DNA from: CAZXGD01 sp046350455
Lineage (GTDB): Bacteria > Planctomycetota > Phycisphaerae > Phycisphaerales > SM1A02
Direction of reading: 5' to 3'
Assembly: GCA_046350455.1 (NCBI GenBank)
Contig: JAXMAM010000002.1
Span: 124,001-188,000, forward strand
Length of the DNA: 64,000 nt
Shown: positions 24,546-32,986 of the stretch, in pieces
Layout of the letters: each line of letters begins with the position of its first letter
Numbering within the stretch: the first letter of the stretch is position 1
The notes under the pieces: model-generated
Told to the model about the DNA's origin: nothing
The model's database searches: none
What the model saw: only the letters and a program-made list of their open reading frames with translations
Position numbers and translations under genes: made by a program

Positions 24546-26540
24546 GTGTACCTGCAGCAGCATGCATTCAATCCAGTTCCATGGTGGCCATGGGGGGAAG
24601 ATGCCATTGCGGAAGCGCGGCGGCGCAAGGTTCCGCTGTTTGTGAGCACGGGGTACAGCACCTGCTACTGGTGCCATGTGATGGAGCGCGAGAGCTTTGA
24701 GGACCCGCAGATCGCTGCGCTGCTGGACCGCGTGTGCGTGCCCGTGAAGGTGGACCGCGAAGAGCGCCCTGACCTGGACGAGGTGTTCATGACCGCGTGC
24801 CAGGTGTTCACGCAGCTCACCGAAGGGCGGGCCAGCGGCGGCTGGCCGCTGCATGTGTTCCTGGATCCAGAGTCGTTGCGGCCCTTCTTCTGCGGCACGT
24901 ACTACCCGCCGCAGCCAGCGTGGGGGCGCCCCAGCTTTGCGCAGCTGCTGCAGGCGGTGGAGGCAGCGTGGAAGAGCGGGCCAGCCGAGCTCCAGGCGCA
25001 GGCAGAGCGCCTGGGCGCCATGGTGGCGGCGCAGCTGCAGCCCGCAGAGGGTGGAGAAGGCGCCGCAGCGGGTGCCAGCGCTGGGCCGTCCGCTGGCGCA
25101 CGCGCTGGAGATGGAGCCGCGGAGCGCAGCAGCGCACACGCGGTGCCGGAGCTGGCTGCGCTGGTGCAGCCCGCGCTGGAGGCGCTCATGTCCATGGCTG
25201 ACCCGGCGAACGGCGGCTTTGGCGGCGCGCCCAAGTTCCCCACGCCTGCGTACGCGGGATTCCTGCTGGCGGTGCGCGCGCAGGATCCAGCCGTGGCGCG
25301 CGTGGTGCAGCGGCAGCTGGACCGCATGGCGTGCGGCGGGATCTTTGACCAGGTGGGCGGCGGGTTTCACCGGTATGCCGTGGATGGCACCTGGACCGTG
25401 CCGCACTTTGAGAAGATGCTGTACGACAACGCGCAGCTGCTACGCCTGTACGCGCTGGCGTGGAAGGCGTGGGGCAACCCAGCGCACCAGCGGGTGGCCC
25501 ACCGCACAGCGGCCTATGTGCTGCGCGAAATGACCGGCCCAGAAGGCCAGTTCTTCAGCGCGCAGGACGCAGAGGTGGGCGCGCGCGAGGGCGGCAGCTT
25601 TGTGTGGACGCCGCCAGAGGCGCAGGCTGCGTTGGCGGACGCTGGCTTCACAGCGCAGGAAGCCGCGGTGGTGGCGCGCGTGTACGGGATGGACCGCGCT
25701 GCCAACTTCCAGGATCCGCATCACCCCACCGAGCCGCCCACGCACGTCCTGCGCATGGATGACCTGCCAGAGGAGCTGGCGCAGCAGGTGGGTATGGAGC
25801 CGCCAGCGCTCCTGGCGCTCCTGGACCGGGCCAATGCAGCGCTCATGCGGGTGCGTGCGGCTCGCCCGCAGCCGCTCACGGACGACAAGGCCATCGCCGC
25901 ATGGAACGGGCTGATGGTGGAGGCCATGGCGGACGCTGGCAGGCTGCTTGCAGACCCAGCGCTGGTGCAGGCCGCTGCGCGCGCCGCGCGCTTTGTGCTG
26001 CAGCACATGCGCGCGCCAGATGGCCGGCTGTCCCGCCTGTGGCGCAATGGGCAGCCTTCTGGCGCAGCGTGCCTGGAGGACTACGCGTGCGTGGCCAACG
26101 GCCTGCTGGCGCTGCACGCTGCAGATGGCCAGGCGCACTGGCTGGCAGATGCTGCTGCGCTGGTGCGCACGGCGCACGGGCTGTTTGCAGACCCGCGCAC
26201 GGGCACCTGGTACGACGTGGCCGCTGGCCAGAACCAGCTGTGGGTGCGCAGCCGCAGCCTGGACGACAGCGCGGTGCCCAGTGGCACCAGCAGCATGGTG
26301 CGCGCGCTGCTCACGCTGGCTGAGGCCGGGCGGGCAACGGTGGTGCCACCGCTCCCAGAGGCCACCGCGTGGGCGCAGGCTGCGCTGGTTGCTGCGGCGC
26401 CGGTGGTGCGCGAGCAGCCCGTGGCCTGCAGCGGGCTGGTGGTGTGCGCCGTGCGCCTGGGAGCGCTCCTCCAAATGCCGGGCGCGCCAGTCTGCACGCC
26501 TGACGGCTGCACGTGGCCCAGCGCCAGCGGCCCAGCATGA
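24546..26540 (+). CDS. YyaL/SSP411-type thioredoxin-domain protein (DUF255)
   Basis: 664 residues from GTG 24546. The N-terminal thioredoxin-like domain has the family hallmarks QQHAFNPVPWWPWGEDA, GYSTCYWCHVMERESFED (CxxC) and KVDREERPDLDEV. The C-terminal part is an alpha/alpha-barrel resembling glycoside-processing enzymes (KFPTPAYAGFLL, FDQVGGGFHRYAVDG, FEKMLYDNAQLL, LTDDKAIAAWNGLM). The conserved lead-in PNRLAGSSSVYL is present just upstream in the same frame, but the only ATG (24494) is in another frame, so a one-base indel near 24500-24520 is likely. The stop overlaps the asparaginase start (ATGA). Biochemical role of this widespread family is unsettled. Confidence 0.9.
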   Translation: MYLQQHAFNPVPWWPWGEDAIAEARRRKVPLFVSTGYSTCYWCHVMERESFEDPQIAALLDRVCVPVKVDREERPDLDEVFMTACQVFTQLTEGRASGGWPLHVFLDPESLRPFFCGTYYPPQPAWGRPSFAQLLQAVEAAWKSGPAELQAQAERLGAMVAAQLQPAEGGEGAAAGASAGPSAGARAGDGAAERSSAHAVPELAALVQPALEALMSMADPANGGFGGAPKFPTPAYAGFLLAVRAQDPAVARVVQRQLDRMACGGIFDQVGGGFHRYAVDGTWTVPHFEKMLYDNAQLLRLYALAWKAWGNPAHQRVAHRTAAYVLREMTGPEGQFFSAQDAEVGAREGGSFVWTPPEAQAALADAGFTAQEAAVVARVYGMDRAANFQDPHHPTEPPTHVLRMDDLPEELAQQVGMEPPALLALLDRANAALMRVRAARPQPLTDDKAIAAWNGLMVEAMADAGRLLADPALVQAAARAARFVLQHMRAPDGRLSRLWRNGQPSGAACLEDYACVANGLLALHAADGQAHWLADAAALVRTAHGLFADPRTGTWYDVAAGQNQLWVRSRSLDDSAVPSGTSSMVRALLTLAEAGRATVVPPLPEATAWAQAALVAAAPVVREQPVACSGLVVCAVRLGALLQMPGAPVCTPDGCTWPSASGPA

Positions 26541-27094
26541 CCCGCTACGCTGGCGCGCCCATGGCCAGCATTCCACCGCGCTTCAAGGTCGCCCTGATCA
26601 GCACGGGCGGCACCATCGAGAAGACCTACGACGAGCTGCACGGCGTGCTGGACAACCGCCTGAGCGTGCTGGACGCCATTCTGGCCTCGCTGGAGCTGGA
26701 GGGCGTGGCGCTCACCCGCGTGCGGCTGATGAACAAGGACAGCCTGCACATGACCGAGGCTGACCACGACCTGATTGCGCAGACCACCGAAGGCATGCTG
26801 CACGAGCACGATGGCGTGGTGGTGGTGCACGGCACTGACCGCCTGACCAAGACGGGGGACCGCATCTACGACCTGCTGAAGAAGGACAACCGCTTGACCA
26901 AGCCAGTGGTGCTGACCGGCGCCATGCGGCCCTACGAGCTGCGCCGGACTGATTCGGTGCAGAACCTGACCGAGGCGCTGCTGGCGGTGCAGGTGGTGCA
27001 GCCAGGCGTGTACGTGGCCATCCACAACCAGGTGCTGAAGTTCCCTGGCGTGAAGAAGGACTACGACCGCATGACCTTCACGCGGGCGGACTGA
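26537..27094 (+). CDS. Single-domain asparaginase-like protein
   Basis: 185 residues from ATG 26537, coupled to the upstream gene by ATGA (ATG 26561 is an alternative). It matches only the N-terminal domain of bacterial L-asparaginases: LISTGGTIEKTYDE with the first catalytic Thr, VVVHGTDRLTKTG with the second Thr-Asp pair, and KPVVLTGAMRPYE. Classical enzymes have about 330 residues and a second domain that supplies the dimer interface and part of the active site. The short form is known from other bacteria and need not be a truncation: the stop is clean and followed by a convergent gene. Substrate could be asparagine or another amide. Confidence 0.85.
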   Translation: MTRYAGAPMASIPPRFKVALISTGGTIEKTYDELHGVLDNRLSVLDAILASLELEGVALTRVRLMNKDSLHMTEADHDLIAQTTEGMLHEHDGVVVVHGTDRLTKTGDRIYDLLKKDNRLTKPVVLTGAMRPYELRRTDSVQNLTEALLAVQVVQPGVYVAIHNQVLKFPGVKKDYDRMTFTRAD

Positions 27095-27131
27095 GCAGCG
27101 CAGCCTGCAGGCCTCTGGGCAGCGCGCGCGG

Positions 27132-28949
27132 CTAGGCCTTCTCCTTCAGGATGCGCGAGAAGAATGGGCTGGTGGCCAGCGCCACCACGCCAGCACCCAC
27201 GCTGAGGATCACGAACAGCAGGTAGTAGTCCGCCTGTCCGCCCAGCTTTCCAATGCTGTACCAGGGCAGCCGAATGGTTCCCTGCTCGATGCCATCGGTG
27301 GTGGCAGCCAGGTATCCGCCCAGCACGCCAGCCAGGAAGCTGGAGAGGAACCAGATGCCCATGAGCAGGCTGACAAACTTGATGGGCGCTGCCTTGGTGA
27401 CAAAGGCCAGGCCAGTGGGGGAGAGGCACAGTTCGCCCAGCGTGTGGAAGAAGTACGTGGCGATGAGCCAGAACATGCCCACGCGCACGCCCGTGGCTGC
27501 GAACTTGGCGCCAAACACGATGAACAGGTAGCCCACGCCCAGCAGCACCAGGCCCATGCCGATCTTGGTGGCCTGCTTGGGGTCGCGGCCCTTGCGGCCC
27601 AGCGCGCTCCACAGAAGCGCGAACAGCGGCGCCATCGTGATGACCAGGAAGCTGTTCACCGATTGGAACCAGCTGGCTGGGACCTCCCAGCTGCCCAGCA
27701 TGCGGTCTGTCTTCTCTGCTGCGAACAGATTGAGGCTGGATCCCGCCTGCTCAAACGCCATCCAGAAGAAGGTGTTGAAGCCGATGAACACCAGGATGGT
27801 GGCCACCACGCCGCGGTCCTTTGGCTGCTGCAGCATGAGCAGCCAGCCGATCATGAGGCCGATGGCCAGGAGCAGTGCCAGGGGAATGCCGAACTTGCCG
27901 ATGGAGGTGCTCATGGCCGAGTCCATGCCGGCTGTCAGCATGCCAAAGAAGCCGCCATAGGCCAACAGCGCCACCAGCGCAGAGAGCACCACGGAGCCAG
28001 CCAGGAAGAATGGCGCCGAGTTGGGCTGCCCCTCTGGTGGAAGGCCGATGCCCTTCAGGTACTTCTCGCGGAACATGGTGTAGATGCCCAGGCCTGCCAG
28101 CATGCCCACCGCTGCTGCGCCAAAGCCCCAGTGCCAGCCCACCTTCTCGCCCAGGGTGCCGCAGATGAACGCGCAGATAAACGCGCCCACGTTGATGCCC
28201 ATGTAGAAGATGGTGAAGCCACCATCGCGGCGTGGATCGTCTGGGCCGTAGAGCTGGCCCACCATCACGCTCACGCATGGCTTGAAGTGGCCGGTGCCCA
28301 GCACGATGAGCGCCAGGCCGCCGATGAAGATGGCGTTGCCTGCTTCATGCAGGTCAATGCGGTTGATGCCCGAAGCAGCCAGCGTGAGGTGGCCCAGCAC
28401 GATGAGCAGGCCGCCCACGATCATGGAGCGGTGCGTGCCGATGAACCGGTCTGCGATCAGGCCGCCCACGATGGGCATCACGTACGCCAGGCCGGTGTAC
28501 CAGCCATACAGCGTGTTGGCGCTGGACTTGCTCCACCCCGGGCCTGCGTTGCCTTCGCCTTCCACGGTGGCCTTGCTGATGCTGCTGACGGGAATGTCGC
28601 GGTTCAGCGTGGATCCATCCGCCTGCTTCACCGAGAGGGTCAGCACGGGGTTCGGCTTGTCCGCGGTGCCGCGGTCTGTCACCAGCTGCACTTCGCCGGC
28701 TTCTGTCACCGTCTGGCCCTGGCTGTCGCGATACTCCACCGTGGCCGTGGTGCCCGTGGTGAACTTCACCTGCGTCTTGTCAGGCAGGGTGGTGCTGAAG
28801 ACGCCCGACACCAGATACAGCACCAGCAGGGCGCGCATGCCGTAGTACGAGAAGCGCTCCCACATCTCCACCACAAAGAGCAGGAAGAGGCCCGGCGGCT
28901 GGGATCTGGGACTGGCGCTGTTGCCCACGACTGCGGATGGCAGGTTCAT
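27132..28949 (-). CDS. POT/PTR2 family proton-coupled peptide transporter with TM1-TM2 insertion
   Basis: 605 residues. The POT signature ExxER is Glu28-x-x-Glu31-Arg32 (VEMWERFSYYGMRALLVLY). Further POT features are YVMPIVGGLIADRFIG and FYMGINVGAFI. Helix count fits 12-14. Residues about 55-140, between helices 1 and 2, form an unusual mostly beta-like soluble insertion (Thr/Val/Asp-rich) that would face the periplasm. Normal POT proteins have a short loop there. Imports di- or tripeptides with protons (family knowledge). Transcribed away from the Nudix gene. Confidence 0.9.
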   Translation of the reverse strand: MNLPSAVVGNSASPRSQPPGLFLLFVVEMWERFSYYGMRALLVLYLVSGVFSTTLPDKTQVKFTTGTTATVEYRDSQGQTVTEAGEVQLVTDRGTADKPNPVLTLSVKQADGSTLNRDIPVSSISKATVEGEGNAGPGWSKSSANTLYGWYTGLAYVMPIVGGLIADRFIGTHRSMIVGGLLIVLGHLTLAASGINRIDLHEAGNAIFIGGLALIVLGTGHFKPCVSVMVGQLYGPDDPRRDGGFTIFYMGINVGAFICAFICGTLGEKVGWHWGFGAAAVGMLAGLGIYTMFREKYLKGIGLPPEGQPNSAPFFLAGSVVLSALVALLAYGGFFGMLTAGMDSAMSTSIGKFGIPLALLLAIGLMIGWLLMLQQPKDRGVVATILVFIGFNTFFWMAFEQAGSSLNLFAAEKTDRMLGSWEVPASWFQSVNSFLVITMAPLFALLWSALGRKGRDPKQATKIGMGLVLLGVGYLFIVFGAKFAATGVRVGMFWLIATYFFHTLGELCLSPTGLAFVTKAAPIKFVSLLMGIWFLSSFLAGVLGGYLAATTDGIEQGTIRLPWYSIGKLGGQADYYLLFVILSVGAGVVALATSPFFSRILKEKA

Positions 28950-29008
28950 GGCCGCGCAAGGTAGCGCAGAACGCCGCCTTGGGGCGACAATGCGCAGTCA
29001 GCCCAACT

Positions 29009-29674
29009 ATGGAGCAGCCCCGCATCATCCCGCTCAGAAGGCCACCGCAGCTGTCGGTCCTTGAGGGACGGTATGTGCCGCAGGGCGTGCCGCTGGACCA
29101 GGTTGAGTCCGCGTGGCAGGCGCTGCTCAAGCGGGTGCCGCGCGCCTTTGATGGCCCGCTGCTGCATGTGATGGGCACCAGCCGCAATGGGCACGGCGGC
29201 GTGCAGCTGCACTGCGTGGAGTCCAGCTACCGCTTCTATGCCGTGACCAAGGAGGGCGTGGACGCAGGCATGCGGCCGCTTGGAGTGAAGGGCATCTGCC
29301 TGGCGGAGGATGGCAGCGTGCTCATGGCCAGGCGCAGCGCGCACACCCTGCACTACCCGCGGCAATGGGAGTTCGCGCCGGGCGGCACCATGGAGCCTGG
29401 CGTCACGCCCAGCCAGATGCTGCTGCGCGAGCTGAAGGAGGAGACTGGCTGGCGCGCGCTCAGCCCGCCTGTGGCGCGCGCACTACTGTATGACCCCGTG
29501 GTGCGCAGCTGGGAGGTGGTGTTCTCCGTGCGCGCCGCACCGCCCGATGTTGCAGTGGAGGGCTGGGAATGCGACGAACTCCGCCTGGTGCAGCCAGGGC
29601 AGTGGCCTGAGCCCATGAGCGCGGTCAGCCGGCAGATGCTGCCGCTGGTGAGGAGCCTGCTCCATGCGCACTGA
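29009..29674 (+). CDS. Nudix hydrolase
   Basis: 221 residues from ATG 29009. The Nudix box occupies residues 126-148 (GTMEPGVTPSQ followed by MLLRELKEETGW). The REL-KEE-TG core that binds the metal is intact, but the first conserved Glu of the box is Val132. An N-terminal domain of about 90 residues precedes the Nudix fold. Substrate cannot be told from sequence. Its 3' end overlaps the next gene by 11 bases, so the two are probably co-transcribed. Confidence 0.85.
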   Translation: MEQPRIIPLRRPPQLSVLEGRYVPQGVPLDQVESAWQALLKRVPRAFDGPLLHVMGTSRNGHGGVQLHCVESSYRFYAVTKEGVDAGMRPLGVKGICLAEDGSVLMARRSAHTLHYPRQWEFAPGGTMEPGVTPSQMLLRELKEETGWRALSPPVARALLYDPVVRSWEVVFSVRAAPPDVAVEGWECDELRLVQPGQWPEPMSAVSRQMLPLVRSLLHAH

Positions 29675-30410
29675 CATGCCGCTGCGCGTGGTGCGCCAGA
29701 CCGAGCACGACGCCGTGCTCTTCAAGCCAGCTGGCATGAGCAGCGAGGCGCCCGGGCCAGCCGCGGGCGGCCGCGCGCCCGCGGGGGCCGAAGGTGCGCT
29801 CTCAGGCGGCCGCGCTCCTGCTGCGCCGCGCACGCTCATCGAGCACGCGCGCGTGCAGCTGGGCTGGCCCGATGCGCAGCTGCCGCATCGGCTGGATCGG
29901 CCCACGTGCGGACTGGTGGTGGTGGCGCGCGACCGGCAGACGGTGGCCGCGCACAACCAGAACATCCGCGAAGGCCGCTGGCACAAGGTGTATGTGGCGC
30001 GGATGGCGGCTGCACGCATGCGCGACCCCAGCGCGCTGGTGGGCCGGCACACGGCGTACCTGCGCAGGGAGGGCAAGGTGGCGCGCGTAGTGCGCAGCGG
30101 TGGTGATCCCTCAGCGCTGGTGGTGCTGGCCGTGGCTCCAGCGCCAGACCGGCCAGGGGAGGTGCACGCGGTGATCCGCCTGGAAACAGGGCGCTTTCAC
30201 CAGATCCGCGCCATGATGGCAGCGCTGGGCGCGCCGCTGGTGGGCGACGCCGACTACAGCGGTCCGCCCGGGCCGTTCTATCTGGAGCATGCTTCGCTCA
30301 CCATGCCAGACGCTGCCACGGGGCAGGCGGTGCGCATCTTCTGCGCAGGCGAACCCGCCCGCGAACGCCTGGCGCCAGCGGTGGCGTCAGCTCTGGCCAG
30401 CGCTGGCTGA
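29664..30410 (+). CDS. RluA-family RNA pseudouridine synthase
   Basis: 248 residues from ATG 29664; overlaps the Nudix gene by 11 bases. The catalytic motif PHRLDRPTCGLVVVARD contains the essential Asp of the HRLD signature. GRFHQIRAMMAALGAPLVGDADY is the second conserved region. Members isomerise uridine in rRNA or tRNA; the target here is unknown. No S4 RNA-binding domain is present. A Gly/Ala/Pro-rich insertion of about 30 residues separates the N-terminal strand from the catalytic core. The 3' end overlaps the convergent lipoprotein gene by 24 bases. Confidence 0.9.
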   Translation: MRTDMPLRVVRQTEHDAVLFKPAGMSSEAPGPAAGGRAPAGAEGALSGGRAPAAPRTLIEHARVQLGWPDAQLPHRLDRPTCGLVVVARDRQTVAAHNQNIREGRWHKVYVARMAAARMRDPSALVGRHTAYLRREGKVARVVRSGGDPSALVVLAVAPAPDRPGEVHAVIRLETGRFHQIRAMMAALGAPLVGDADYSGPPGPFYLEHASLTMPDAATGQAVRIFCAGEPARERLAPAVASALASAG

Positions 30411-31058
30411 TTGGGGCGCGGAAGCAGGGCGGCTGTCCACCCAGCGCACGCGGCCCAGGCGGTTGGTCACCATCTGGCTGGCTGCGCGGCGGTAGGCGCG
30501 CGCACGATCTGCGTCCTTGGTGGCGCCCAGCTCACCCAGCATCGCAGCTGGGCTCAGCAGGTCGGCAAACCCCGGCGTGTGATCAATGAGCGCGATGCTG
30601 CTGCCGGTGATCTCGATACCGATCTCGTCGTCATCTTCTGTGCCGCCGGTGATCCATCCAAACCCGCCGCCGCCGTACACGCCCACCTCGCCGTGGCTCA
30701 CCACCACCAGGCGGATGCTGAGGTTGGTGGCTTCAGGCTGCACGGGTGTCTGGCCCGCCTTGGGGCGCCACAGCACCTCGATGTGCAGGAACTGCCCGTC
30801 GCGCGCGGTGCCTTCTGCCATGGGTGTGTATGGAATGCTGCTGAACACCACCGTGGTCTGGGCTGGCTCCACAGCAAAGGTGCCGCCGTCAAAGGTGCTC
30901 TCCAGCCTGACTGGGTTGTCGCCCAGGCCAGTGGTGGTGACAGTGCCGCCCTGGGGCACCGAGCATCCGCCCGCCACCAGCGCGCACAGCGCAAGCGTGC
31001 AGGCCAGCGCGGCGGCAGAACGGGTGCCTGTCTGGCTGCGCGCACCCCCACCCAGCAT
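30387..31058 (-). CDS. Putative lipoprotein of unknown function
   Basis: 223 residues from ATG 31058, whose first base is the last base of the upstream amidohydrolase stop (TGATG), so the genes are translationally coupled. The N-terminus is a lipoprotein signal ending ALVAGGC. The body is beta-rich, with VVVSHGEVGVYGGGGFGWITGG and an acidic EDDDEIG patch in the middle. I do not recognise a family. Coupling to the amidohydrolase-like gene suggests a shared role, but the partner is probably cytoplasmic since it lacks a signal peptide. Confidence 0.65.
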   Translation of the reverse strand: MLGGGARSQTGTRSAAALACTLALCALVAGGCSVPQGGTVTTTGLGDNPVRLESTFDGGTFAVEPAQTTVVFSSIPYTPMAEGTARDGQFLHIEVLWRPKAGQTPVQPEATNLSIRLVVVSHGEVGVYGGGGFGWITGGTEDDDEIGIEITGSSIALIDHTPGFADLLSPAAMLGELGATKDADRARAYRRAASQMVTNRLGRVRWVDSRPASAPQSASAGQS

Positions 31059-31969
31059 CAGCGGAAGTCCCTGGAAAGATCCCCTTCCAGCGTGGGCTCG
31101 CCGCGCCGCGTGGCGTGCGCTGCTGGAGAATCCATGCCGAACAGGGTGAACACGTCGCGCTCTGCGATGGCGCGGAGCGCCGTGCGCGGAATGGCGGGAA
31201 GCTGCGTGCCATGCGCGAAGGCGTTCACCGAGTACAGGTTCTCGATCGCCTTGGCGGGCTGCTCGTAGGGGAAGCCGCTGCCAAAGAAGAGCTTCTCCAG
31301 TACGCCCATGCTCTGAGCGCTGAGCAGCGCGTTGTACAGCTGCCACGGGCGGCTCACCACGCCGCTGATCTCAGCGTGCACGTTGGGGTGCTTCACCAGC
31401 ATGGCCAGGGTCTCGTCGATCCAGGGCCAGCCCAGCTCGCCAATCATGATCTTGAGGCGCGGGTGCTGGCGGGCCACTTCATCCAGGCCCACCGGGCGGT
31501 CGAACTCCAGATGGCCTGTGGTCACCAGCGGACCAGGACGGCCCACGAACAGGGGCAGGCCCATCTCTTCCAGGCGGCTGTACAGGCGCATGGCGTCGCT
31601 GTGCGTGGGGTGGAAGCCCTGTGCAGACGGGCAGATGGACACGGCCACCATGCCAAGCTCCACCGCGCGAGTGAGGTCCTCTGCCACTGTGGGGCTCATG
31701 GGGTCCACGCCAGAGATGCCCGCAGTGCGCGTGGGCGCTGCTCGCACCACCTCGGCCACGAACTCATCCGGGATGCCGGCGCTCAGCAGGGATGACCGGA
31801 AGCCCAGCACCAGGCTGGCAGCCACGCACTGGGTGGCGCGTTCATGGGCCGCCGGCGTGCTCTCCAGGCGCGCACCGCGTGCTGCGGTGGACCGGCGGAT
31901 GGCAGCGGCGGTTTCGCGCCCCAGCTGTTCAGGTGCGTTGAAGACTCGGGTACTGCAGTCAACGATCAT
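31058..31969 (-). CDS. Amidohydrolase-2 fold protein lacking metal ligands
   Basis: 303 residues. The overall pattern is that of the amidohydrolase-related TIM-barrel family PF04909 (FHPTHSDAMRLYSRLEEMGLPLFV, EVARQHPRLKIMIGELGWPW, HPNVHAEISG, KLFFGSGFPYEQP). Every usual ligand position is changed: the N-terminal DxHxH is DCSTR (residues 4-8), the barrel His is Gly143, the GHxG His is Glu178 and the GSD Asp is Gly232. It is therefore likely a non-enzymatic or repurposed relative. Start ATG 31969. Coupled to the lipoprotein gene downstream; ubiE lies upstream on the same strand after 72 bases. Confidence 0.8.
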   Translation of the reverse strand: MIVDCSTRVFNAPEQLGRETAAAIRRSTAARGARLESTPAAHERATQCVAASLVLGFRSSLLSAGIPDEFVAEVVRAAPTRTAGISGVDPMSPTVAEDLTRAVELGMVAVSICPSAQGFHPTHSDAMRLYSRLEEMGLPLFVGRPGPLVTTGHLEFDRPVGLDEVARQHPRLKIMIGELGWPWIDETLAMLVKHPNVHAEISGVVSRPWQLYNALLSAQSMGVLEKLFFGSGFPYEQPAKAIENLYSVNAFAHGTQLPAIPRTALRAIAERDVFTLFGMDSPAAHATRRGEPTLEGDLSRDFR

Positions 31970-32041
31970 CGTTCTTCCGTTCTGCTCTGCGGCGAGTGCA
32001 GAGTGTAGTGCCGGCGGTGCGCAGCAGCCTGAAAGACGGCA

Positions 32042-32791
32042 TCAGGGGCGCACGCCGCGGTAGAGGCGGCAGATGCCGCCAGAGAGGGAGGTGTCAGAAA
32101 TCTGCTGGAAACCAGCGCGCTGCATGGCCTGGCGCAGCGCTGCGGGGTCCATGAAGGTGCTGACCGACCGGGGCAGATAGCGGTACGCACCAGAGCGGTC
32201 CCAGGCCAGCAGCGTGGCTGTCCAGGGCATGATCTGGCGGGTGTAGAGGTTGCTGGCAGCGCGCAGCAGTGCATTGGCTGGCTCTGCAAATTCAAGGATC
32301 ACCAGGCGTCCGCCCGGCGCCAGCACCCGTGCAAACTCCCGGAGCGCTTGCTGCGGCTCGGTCACATTGCGGATGCCAAAGGCGATGGACACCACGTCCA
32401 TGGATCTATCGGCAAATCGCAGCCGCATGGCATCGCCTTCCTCAAAGGAGATGCGCTGCGTGGGCGCGCCGGCCTTGTGGCGCGCGATGTCCAGCATCTG
32501 CGGCGTGAAGTCCACGCCAGTCACAGTGCCAGCGCCAGCTGCGGCAAACGCCAGGGTCAGGTCGCCCGTGCCGCACGCCACGTCCAGCACGCGCGTGGTG
32601 GGCGCCACGTTGGCCGCACGGACAGCCGCCCGCCGCCAGCGCTGGTCCTGCCACAGGGAGTGCACCCGGTTGTTCAGGTCATAGCGCCGCGCAATGGCTG
32701 CAAACATGGCCTGCACCTTGCGGGCCTTCTCAGCGTCCGCATGGGGGTCGCCAGCCAGGGTCTCGTCTGTCCAGACAGGGGTCTGCGGCAT
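32042..32791 (-). CDS. ubiE: Demethylmenaquinone methyltransferase
   Basis: 249 residues, full length. UbiE/MenG signatures: MFAAIARRYDLNNRVHSLWQDQRW, the SAM motif VLDVACGTGDLTLAFA, GVDFTPQMLDIAR and SIAFGIRNVTE. It methylates the quinone ring in the last step of menaquinone (or a ring step of ubiquinone) synthesis. With no ubiquinone genes in view, menaquinone is the likelier product in a planctomycete (inference). It would supply the electron acceptor of the nuo complex encoded upstream. Divergent from the gene at 32987. Confidence 0.95.
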   Translation of the reverse strand: MPQTPVWTDETLAGDPHADAEKARKVQAMFAAIARRYDLNNRVHSLWQDQRWRRAAVRAANVAPTTRVLDVACGTGDLTLAFAAAGAGTVTGVDFTPQMLDIARHKAGAPTQRISFEEGDAMRLRFADRSMDVVSIAFGIRNVTEPQQALREFARVLAPGGRLVILEFAEPANALLRAASNLYTRQIMPWTATLLAWDRSGAYRYLPRSVSTFMDPAALRQAMQRAGFQQISDTSLSGGICRLYRGVRP

Positions 32792-32922
32792 GGGGAAGGT
32801 GGATCCTAGGCCGCCCAGGGCCTCCTGGCTGCCGATAAGCCACCAGCAAGCCCCCCATAACCACCGAAATCAGGTGACCCTCTTGCACCCCCTGGGGCTG
32901 CGGCCGATCCCCCTCATGCGCC

Positions 32923-32957
32923 GCGGCTGGGGCGGCACGACGGAACGCCCCAGCCGC
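32923..32957. promoter_or_regulatory. Perfect 12-bp hairpin upstream of the cobalamin-fold gene
   Basis: Positions 32923-32934 pair perfectly with 32946-32957 around an 11-base loop, ending 29 bases before the ATG at 32987. No U-run follows. Could be an mRNA-stabilising element, a regulatory leader or a terminator for transcription coming from the left. It does not resemble a cobalamin riboswitch, which would be far longer. Confidence 0.5.
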
Positions 32958-32986
32958 AGCGCACCCAACCCTACGGAGCAACCACC

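Noticed and set aside
32880..32986. Cobalamin riboswitch upstream of the cobalamin-fold gene
   Set aside because: Only one 12-bp hairpin is present; the region is too short for the conserved cobalamin riboswitch core.
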